Shown piece by piece: positions 55,872 through 64,000 of a stretch of 64,000 bases of DNA (within the stretch, counting starts at the first letter, position 1; every line of letters begins with the position of its first letter). The translations under genes were made by a program, and so were the position numbers. Location: NCBI RefSeq assembly GCF_000247815.1, contig NC_021678.1, positions 28,245,749 to 28,309,748 on the forward strand, read 5' to 3'. This DNA is from Ficedula albicollis (lineage: Eukaryota; Chordata; Aves; Passeriformes; Muscicapidae). Below the pieces are notes generated by a model. That model was given only the letters and a program-made list of their open reading frames with translations. It had not been told where the DNA came from and searched no databases.

Positions 55872-58800
55872 AAACAAAAGATGACACAACAGGGCTTTTG
55901 GACAGCTAGCATTTTTATTCTAAATCAAGCTTTAAGGAATAAGAACTGTGCCAAGACACTTTGGAGGATTAAATTATTTTTTACATTCTTTTGTCCAGTT
56001 ACTCCTGGTAACTTTGTGCTAACAACAGGACAGGTGTGCAAATCTCATAAACTTGTTATCTTTGGCTTCAATGAACCTGCTCACTCCTGCACCAGTGGAA
56101 GGCCTGTTCTCATTCAGTGTAACAGCAACACTCCCCATTGTGCCTGAGCCTACATCTCAAAACAGGTTGAGGTGTTTGCCCTTTACCTTGCCCTTAAAAA
56201 ATGCGCATGAACACACATCAGATTGTGGCCATGAGTTTTCTTGCTGAGTCCAGTGACTGTTCTCAGACATAAAATTAAACCCAGGTTGAAGTACCTTGCT
56301 AATCAAACCTTAAGATCAATATAACCACATAGAGTTGATACAACTTCCACTTTGGTTGGAATCAGACACTAAAATGTGCTCAGATTCCTATAAAAGAAGG
56401 AATTTGGTCTTTGTCAAGAAATAGAAACCCCTTTTTTGTTATTTAGTTCTACACTTCAGAAGAACAAAATACAGAAAGCTCTGTGAGGTATACCACATCC
56501 TAATCTTGAAGAATCTTTGCCTAAGACCTTGAGGAGGTTAAGATACCTTATGCTGAAACACCCTTTCTCTCCAAATGGGAATTTATTCCAGGGCCTTCAT
56601 TAAAGTTGAAGGATTCAGCTCTTATCAGGTAATAATACAGGTGTCACTAACAAAGTAGTTAACGGAATAGATGGTGGCAGAAAGGCCACACTGCAAGAAT
56701 ACGACATTTCCTTTCACTCTCCCGACTCCTGCTTTGCAAGTAAAATTTCCACAGTAACTCAGATGACACATTCTTTCTCTTTTTTTGATATTAAGAATAT
56801 TTCACTACTACTATGATAAAACTCACTGCCCCTATTGGGCAGTTTCCAGGAATAAGTTTTCTCTGGCTATCTTAGTAGAGCTTCATGTTCTCTAACTTCT
56901 GTGTTTCATCAATTTTGGGCTTCTACTTTCTGCAAAGACCAAAATGCTGAATCTGAATCAAAGCCTCTCCAAGAGGTAACCAGAACTGGTGGGCTGCGAG
57001 GAGATGTCAAGTGACTTTGTCACCCCAGACTGAATTATTCTTTTTACTTTCTCAAATTTTTCTGAAGCTGTTTTGGAAACTTTAGTCATGAGAATATTTT
57101 TCACTTTCTTTACATCTTCACTAATTTTGAACTAAAGAACAAAATGCATTGGTGCAAAGATTCAAAACCAATTAGTGACTAGGGTTCTTTTAGTTTAGGG
57201 CATGAAGATATTCATTCAGCATATATCGAGAGTGCTCAGCCTTTGCAGAAATCTTACACCTTTTGAAAGTCACTAGGGATGCTTCCAAATATGTTAGGAA
57301 TGTGAAAAATAAATGCATTCTGCCATTAAATGTGGAGGAGAAAATACCCAATGGCAGAAGCCTTCCAAGCCTAGTCTGTTTTCCAGGACAAAAACACTTG
57401 CATCCGAGGTTAAATTCTTGGTTAACAATCCCATTCTATTTTTAGTTCCCATTCTAATTTTGGTCTAAAAGATTTCCCTCCCTTATTTTTTTTCCTTTTC
57501 ATAATTCTCTGAGGTTGTAAGAACAGAGTCACAAATATTTTGCCATGTGAAATCCAAAGTTTAGAAATAGCAACAGGGCTCGTGTGCACAAGGGAGAATC
57601 AGAAAGTTGCACAAATCAGACCCAGTCTTTGGAAGCTGATTGAATCTTTCCATTGACTTCATCACGTTTGGAGCAGGACCTAACATAGGAGGTTTTTACT
57701 TTTATTGGACATTTAGGGCTTATTTTGGAACATGTCAGTAAGTGGTAGGATGGAATTAATTTGAACAGAAGGAAAAACTCAAGACAACCCTGTGGAGAAA
57801 CTGAAGCATGTAAAGAAATGGGCTGAAGGGCGAGGCTAAAATTACAGCAAGGACAGAAACCACAAGAAGAGGCTGCTGAAGTAAATACTTGAACAATAGA
57901 GAAAAGACTCTTAAGTGATGACACAGGTAGCACAAGATCCACAAAAAAAGGAAAAAAGTGCAGAGAGCATTAAGTGAAAAACTCAGGAAATGGAACAAAG
58001 GAAGAAAGGCAGAGATTCAAAGGTCAGCTAGGAAAGTTTCTGAGTTGTCTGTATACAAATGCAACAAGCGTAACAAAGGAATCAGGAAAACCAGAGACCA
58101 AGACACAACTCAGATGGGGCTCAATTGATCACTCCTTCCACAAACCTTTCTAGGTGTTTATTGTAGGACACTCAGGTGCACAAGCAGCTGCAGACACATA
58201 AAATAGTTCCAAAATTACATTCAGGTTGGCATCATCTGCAGGGTGTGCCTCTACCACTGTCTGCAGTGACAAAGGAGTGGAAAAGGATGGTTGAGTACCT
58301 GACACTGGGAAAACCTATAGGACATAGGGCTATGTGCTAAGGGGCAACCTCTGCTTCAGTGACCTCCTTCTGGGACCTCCAGCTCCCCAGGTAGCACAGC
58401 ACTGTCCGTGGAAACCCTCTTCTTCCTACCCACTTTCCCCTAAAATAACTATTTTCATAGCAGACACACTCCCAGGCTCCCTGCTCTGTTCTGAGTGGAG
58501 AAATCAAAGTCCAGCCATCAGGAACTCTCCTTCAAAGTCTTCACTACTCCTTCCTCCCTAGATGTATTAACTATGAAAATGAGGTAATTAGTCACAGCTT
58601 GGCTGGACGCAGCCGTAGGGGATTGCAGGGAGCCCTGTGGCTCCTGTACATAAAGAGAGGTAGTTAATCCTTGGGACTGTGCTACCAGGAAGTTTGCAGC
58701 CCTTTGAGGAAGGTTATCTCTGAAATCTGCTTAATTGAGATAATGGCAAATGAAAAGCCTGGGAAGATGGGCAATGGTGCATCACATTTCAGTGTGCCCT

Positions 58801-61552
58801 GTGCCAGCAGCAGTCATGTAGCATGTAGCCAAAAACAGGGTAGCAATTGTAGGGAAAATTTGTGGCTTAATCTTTTTGCTGTGTAACCATGATCACCTGT
58901 GCAGTAATTCTACTCATCAATATGTGTTGACAGCTGTATTTGAATTTGAATTTGAATGTCCTCTGACTTCCCTCTTCCAAAGGGAAATATTTATTTTAGA
59001 GCTACTTGTGAAGAGGGCACTTCTGCATATGGTATATGTGTCAGCTCTCTGTGTCTCAAGAAAAGCTGTATTTTAAGCTCATGGTACCACATTAGTCAAG
59101 CATGGCATTCCCAAAAAATAACAGTCATTTCCTAGTTGCACTGTTTTTACAAACAATGGAGATGTGAGGTCTTACATGGCTCAGTTTTCTGCTGCAACTT
59201 GTTCTACCATCATGAGAGGGGCAGCAATGGGAGCTGCTGTTGGAGCATCACCCCAGCCTTGCTTCCAGGCATGGCACTGTCAGATTCCAGGGCTCTATGG
59301 AAAGGACACTTCCTTGTGAAGCTCTTCAGTCCATGCTGTGATGACCTCACCCAGCCACAGGAAGATCCCAAGGTTGTGTGTCTCATGTGATGGAAATCTA
59401 CCCAAAGAGCTCAGCTTTCCACAGTGTACTGCAGATACCAATCTCCCCAGCACTCCCAGCTTTCCTGGAGATTCAGCCTACATTTTGCACCTGTACTGAA
59501 CACCTTTAACCTTTGTCTCTAATTCTCAGGATGCCAAAACAAAATCCCTAGTTCCCGAAGCACTGGGAGCTCTTAGCACTGTTGATTTGAATTCCAGATT
59601 CCTTCACCCTGTCTTGAAAGCAATGAACTTCCTACTGAAGGAAATCTTTCAGCTTTTACCAAGCTTTCCTGGCTTTTTAAATCTAAGAAACAGAAGCATG
59701 CTACTTAAAGGAGTCAGGCTGCATTTAATAACTGCATCTCCCTGCCTTGGCTGCAGATAATGTACTTATATTAATGTTTTCCTCGTTTGTTTCCTAAAGA
59801 GTTGGTTCACACATGCCCTAACCTAGCGATTGTCAATAATTTTGGAGTAAAATCTGTTGCTGACTTACAGACTGCTGGTTCTGAGTATGACAGTCACTTA
59901 TAGTTTTAAAAAGACTCTTCTACATCTAATGCCTTTAATCCTATCTGTGGTTCACAAAAAGTGATTGGGTCCAAGCTACTGGCTATTTTTGTTCTACCTT
60001 TTTGGGGCTTGACCATTGAAGAGGTTTTTTTTTTTTAAAACACATTTCCCTGAGCATCTGGAACTTTGGACAAATTTTTAGGTGTATGTTGAATATACAA
60101 CTATAGAATTAGATTTCTTACTCACTGTTAAATATTTTTTAGAACAGAGGAAGTGAGAGTCAGCACTGACACAGATATGCATGTGTGACCTCTCTCCACC
60201 AACATAATTAAAACTTCTTAGTAAATGTGTTGCATACAGTAATTCAATTTTCAATAAACACATTTAAAAGACTGTAAATTTCCTGTACAAAATCCTTTTA
60301 AGAGCAACAATTCATGTATTTTGAGATAGAAGTTTGGCAGTAGTCACCTTTGATCTGTGGAATATCATCCCCCATTTTTTTTTCTAACAGATCCTGAAAG
60401 CAAGAAAGTAAAAGTTCTTATGAGTCAAGTATCAGAGAAGCAAGACTCACCCAGGAACCATCCCATGGAAAAAACCACATCAGAATAACTATGGTGAGGT
60501 GATTCTGATCCCTTGATCTTGGGATGTTAACTATAGACAGGCTTTCGGCTCATCTAGCACCTAAAGCACTTGAAACAGAACATGGAGGCTGTTCAAGCTG
60601 ATGGTGATTCAGACACATCAATGAACTCTGATCACATTCAGCAAGTGCAGAAAACCTCCAGCCATCAGCTGAAAGGGCCTTAACATGTCCCGTGCCTTGC
60701 CTGCAATAAGCTGTATCATCCAACAAGGAAGCTCCTCACACTTTGATGAGTCTGGCTAAACACATTTTATGCACAAGAGAAGAGTATGAGCTAAAAGGAT
60801 CCTGTTGATCCAGGTGATTTTTAAAAACATTTTTTTTTTGCAAGGGAATCTTTCTAGAAGAGGAATGAGAAAGTGAAGTTATTGTGTCTGCTCCCTTAAA
60901 AAGAGGTAGACTGGGGAGGGGAGGGTGAAAGCAGAGTGAGAGAGGTGGCAGACACAGAGCCAGGAGAAGTTGGCTTTGGAGCACAAACTGAAAACTGAAG
61001 AATCATTTTATTATGTTTCCTCGTGTGGAAAGGAGAGGAATCATCACCTTGATGGCCTGGTAAGATGTTTCATGCCTGCAAGTGTTGAGTTTCTTCTTGA
61101 CAGCTGTTGAGCTGTGACTGCTAGCAGAGCAGGTACCCCATGGGAAATCTCATGGCCTTCTCCATACTCAACACTGGACAGTCTGCTGTGCGTTTCCCAC
61201 TGGAAATGCCACCAATTTCTTGCTTCCCATAGGATGATGTCCTATACCTCAAACTATTTCGATCACTTCAACTCTTCTTCCAAAGTGTCATAACTAAATT
61301 GGGAGGAATTTTGTTTCTATATTTCTTGATGCGTGTATTGCAGGTAGAGCTTGAGAGACATCCCAGGAATCAATGGGTTTAACTGGGTTGGAGATAGTTT
61401 TTTTTCTCAGTAGCTTTGTCTTGGATTTGTTCTGGAAAGAGTGTTGATGACACGGAGGTGTTGACACTGCTGAGCAGTGCCTGCACACAGCCAAGCCTTT
61501 TCTGCTCCTCACCCCACCCCACTAATGTGCCTGAGGAGCTGAACGGGACATA
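55872..61552. other. Unique AT-rich non-coding sequence
   Basis: No exon, RNA gene or transposon is recognised. A GAATTT triplication lies at 58937-58958, and pyrimidine/A runs at about 60028-60037 and 60829-60839. Open frames up to 108 codons lack motifs. Confidence 0.4.
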
Positions 61553-61861
61553 GCCAGGACATAGAAGACATAGAAGAAGGAGGGAGGGTTGCTGGGTGTT
61601 GTGGTGTTTCTCTTCCCTAGGTGTGATGGAGCCCTGCCTTCCTGAGCGTGGCTGAATGCCTGCCATGAATGCCATGGAAAAAAAGAAACAAATTCCTTGT
61701 TATGCTCCACTTGTTTATGTGGCTTTTGCTTTCTCTGTTAAACTTCTTTATCTCAACCCACAAGTTTTCTAACCTCTACTTTTCTGTTTCTCTCCTCCAT
61801 CCCATTTGGAGAGGAATGAGTGGTTGCATGGTGCTGAGCTGCTCTATGGGGTTAAACCACA
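61553..61861 (+). mobile_element. Endogenous retrovirus LTR (same family as 9.4 kb), copy 2
   Basis: This shares the ordered blocks of the 9.4-kb LTR in the same orientation: 'agaagaaggagggaggg', 'ttccttgttatgctccactt', 'tatgtggcttttgctttctc', 'tatctcaacccacaagtttt', 'tctctcctccatcccatttg', and a terminal 'ggggttaaaccaca'. It lacks the internal tandem duplications of copy 1. The 5' part is missing or too diverged to place, and no internal coding region adjoins it. The recurrence inside one window supports a genuine dispersed repeat, although the family name is not verified. Confidence 0.7.
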
Positions 61862-62590
61862 GTAGCTCCTTAACAAGGCAGCTCCATTGGCCTATTGATA
61901 ATTTACATTCACATTTATCAATCCAATAAGAGTTCCTTGGTGGCAGTGACACCACTTCCCAGAGACACAGCTTAGCCTGGGGTGTCTCCTGAACAAGACA
62001 TGGCTCCTTTACAGCCTGTGCAAGTGTAGCTATATTTCTCAGCCTATCATTTTTCTGAGATGAATTTATCTCATAACCTTGAAACTTGCTCTTTTTGTAC
62101 ACTTACAAGAGTTTGATGGAGTATAAGATTTCAGTGAAAGTTCATTTGCTTTTGTTTTTTTGCTATTGTGTTTGTTTCAAAAATCCCTTTGTCATCATTT
62201 TCACATTCTGTTTCCATTCAAACAAAGACCAGCTTTACATGGGGAAAGAAAAGGTCAGAGGTTACTTAGAGCATGCCAAAGAAAATAAAAGGGTAGCACA
62301 TATACAAATGTTTTCATCATTCTGGCCTGATTTTGCAATCTGGGACTATGCTCAGCTTTCACTAACATCACAATTTAGGGCATGCATCCCACTTGCAATT
62401 GTTTTCAATAGAAGGCAAAGGCAGATAGTTCCTTGAGATACTCAATCCTTTGCAGATGCTTTATAGTACCACAGTAACCACAGAAAGTCCACATCCAAAC
62501 TCCATGCTATTTTCTCTCAGAGTTTGGAGCAGATTTGTTACCGATTTCAACAAGAACTGTGCAAACTATCTGAGGGAGTATTTAATTCTA
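61862..62590. other. Unique non-coding sequence
   Basis: Nothing recognised before the CATAA array. Confidence 0.4.
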
Positions 62591-63616
62591 CATAACATAA
62601 CATAACATAACATAACATAACATAACATAACATAACATAACATAACATAACATAACATAACATAACATAACATAACATAACATAACATAACATAACATAA
62701 CATAACATAACATAACATAACATAACATAACATAACATAACATAACATAACATAACATAACATAACATAACATAACATAACATAACATAACATAACATAA
62801 CATAACATAACATAACATAACATAACATAACATAACATAACATAACATAACATAACATAACATAACATAACATAACATAACATAACATAACATAACATAA
62901 CATAACATAACATAACATAACATAACATAACATAACATAACATAACATAACATAACATAACATAACATAACATAACATAACATAACATAACATAACATAA
63001 CATAACATAACATAACATAACATAACATAACATAACATAACATAACATAACATAACATAACATAACATAACATAACATAACATAACATAACATAACATAA
63101 CATAACATAACATAACATAACATAACATAACATAACATAACATAACATAACATAACATAACATAACATAACATAACATAACATAACATAACATAACATAA
63201 CATAACATAACATAACATAACATAACATAACATAACATAACATAACATAACATAACATAACATAACATAACATAACATAACATAACATAACATAACATAA
63301 CATAACATAACATAACATAACATAACATAACATAACATAACATAACATAACATAACATAACATAACATAACATAACATAACATAACATAACATAACATAA
63401 CATAACATAACATAACATAACATAACATAACATAACATAACATAACATAACATAACATAACATAACATAACATAACATAACATAACATAACATAACATAA
63501 CATAACATAACATAACATAACATAACATAACATAACATAACATAACATAACATAACATAACATAACATAACATAACATAACATAACACAACATAACATAA
63601 CATAACATAACACAAC
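62591..63616. repeat. (CATAA)n pentanucleotide array, about 1.03 kb
   Basis: About 205 units run from 62591. The array is pure until two CACAA variant units near 63586-63590 and 63611-63615, both at the right end. Three minus-strand frames (377-403 codons, MLCYV-type) read through it and are artefacts. Like the AATAT array at 2.4 kb, it is an A/T-rich pentamer with variant units confined to one end. Confidence 0.97.
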
Positions 63617-64000
63617 ATGTGTGTTGCCATGAAACTCCCCAGTGGGGCAGAACCCCACTCCCCCACGCTGAACCAGAGATCTGCAGTGGCACGCTTCACC
63701 CCTGATTAACTGGTGGAGTTTCCCAGATGTTGAGCACCATGTACCAGCATAAATTGTGCCACCGCTGCTAAAATAAAGAACTCTATTTTCAAGGACCAAT
63801 GATTTTCACAAGCAATAAAGCTGAATGTAGTTAAACAACATCTACATACAAGGTCAAATACATTCAATATCCCCTTTGGCAGTGACTGAGCAGCATTTGT
63901 CTGTGTTTAGGGACTGGAAAAGAGCTTTGGAAAGATTTGGAGAAGTTCCTGTATTTTAGGAAAAAGGCAAAATATTTTCTTCACGAAGCTGATATTTTCA
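63617..64000. other. Unique non-coding sequence to window end
   Basis: No recognisable feature. Confidence 0.4.

Noticed and set aside
62591..63616. CRISPR array
   Set aside because: Uniform 5-bp units with no spacers in a vertebrate context; it is a microsatellite.
62547..63799. Three minus-strand ORFs of 377-403 codons with a CYVML repeat
   Set aside because: They read through the CATAA array; three overlapping frames of the same repeat cannot all be genes.

Overview
This is a vertebrate nuclear window with no protein-coding gene I can defend. The best taxonomic signal is its transposons. It has several CR1 LINE 3' ends, including one with the diagnostic ATTCTATG-type tail at about 5.25 kb. 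It also has two copies of an LTR that I recognise from memory as a common bird, especially songbird, endogenous-retrovirus LTR. A bird, probably a passerine, is the best fit. The context is intergenic or a very large intron: AT-rich unique sequence, scattered old LINE remnants, and many short pseudo-ORFs without recognisable domains.

Layout: 1-303 is a pure G tract cut by the window edge. 0.3-2.4 kb is unique sequence ending in an 80-bp two-copy tandem duplication. 2.43-4.6 kb is a pentanucleotide array (AATAT, then CATAT). 5.2 kb has a CR1 tail. 9.43-9.91 kb is an LTR carrying two internal tandem duplications. 13.6-14.0 kb and 21.1-21.4 kb hold decayed L2/jockey-type LINE coding remnants on the minus strand. 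16.355-18.454 kb is a near-perfect 1,050-bp tandem duplication. 21.5-22.4 kb is a T78-G745-T29 block. 27.3 kb has a candidate 27-nt microexon. 28.45-28.78 kb is an AAAAAG array. 32.6-33.1 kb is a third giant G tract flanked by a 44/45-bp direct repeat. 35.3, 40.1, 53.7 and 55.8 kb carry CR1 pieces. 49.66-50.59 kb is an uninterrupted 929-bp GT repeat. 61.55-61.86 kb is a second copy of the 9.4-kb LTR family. 62.59-63.62 kb is a CATAA array.

Two structural themes stand out. First, the simple repeats are extremely long and nearly pure (about 2.1 kb, 0.93 kb, 1.03 kb and 0.32 kb). Three G homopolymers (at least 303, 745 and 448 bp) sit inside locally duplicated or poly-T flanks, which makes assembly or consensus artefact a serious alternative to biology. 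Second, two-copy tandem duplications of 37-105 bp are dense (about a dozen in 64 kb). Several copy pairs have diverged, so those are real genomic events. All long open frames across the repeats are consequences of repeat periodicity, not genes. No CRISPR, operon, tRNA, rRNA or bacterial feature is present.
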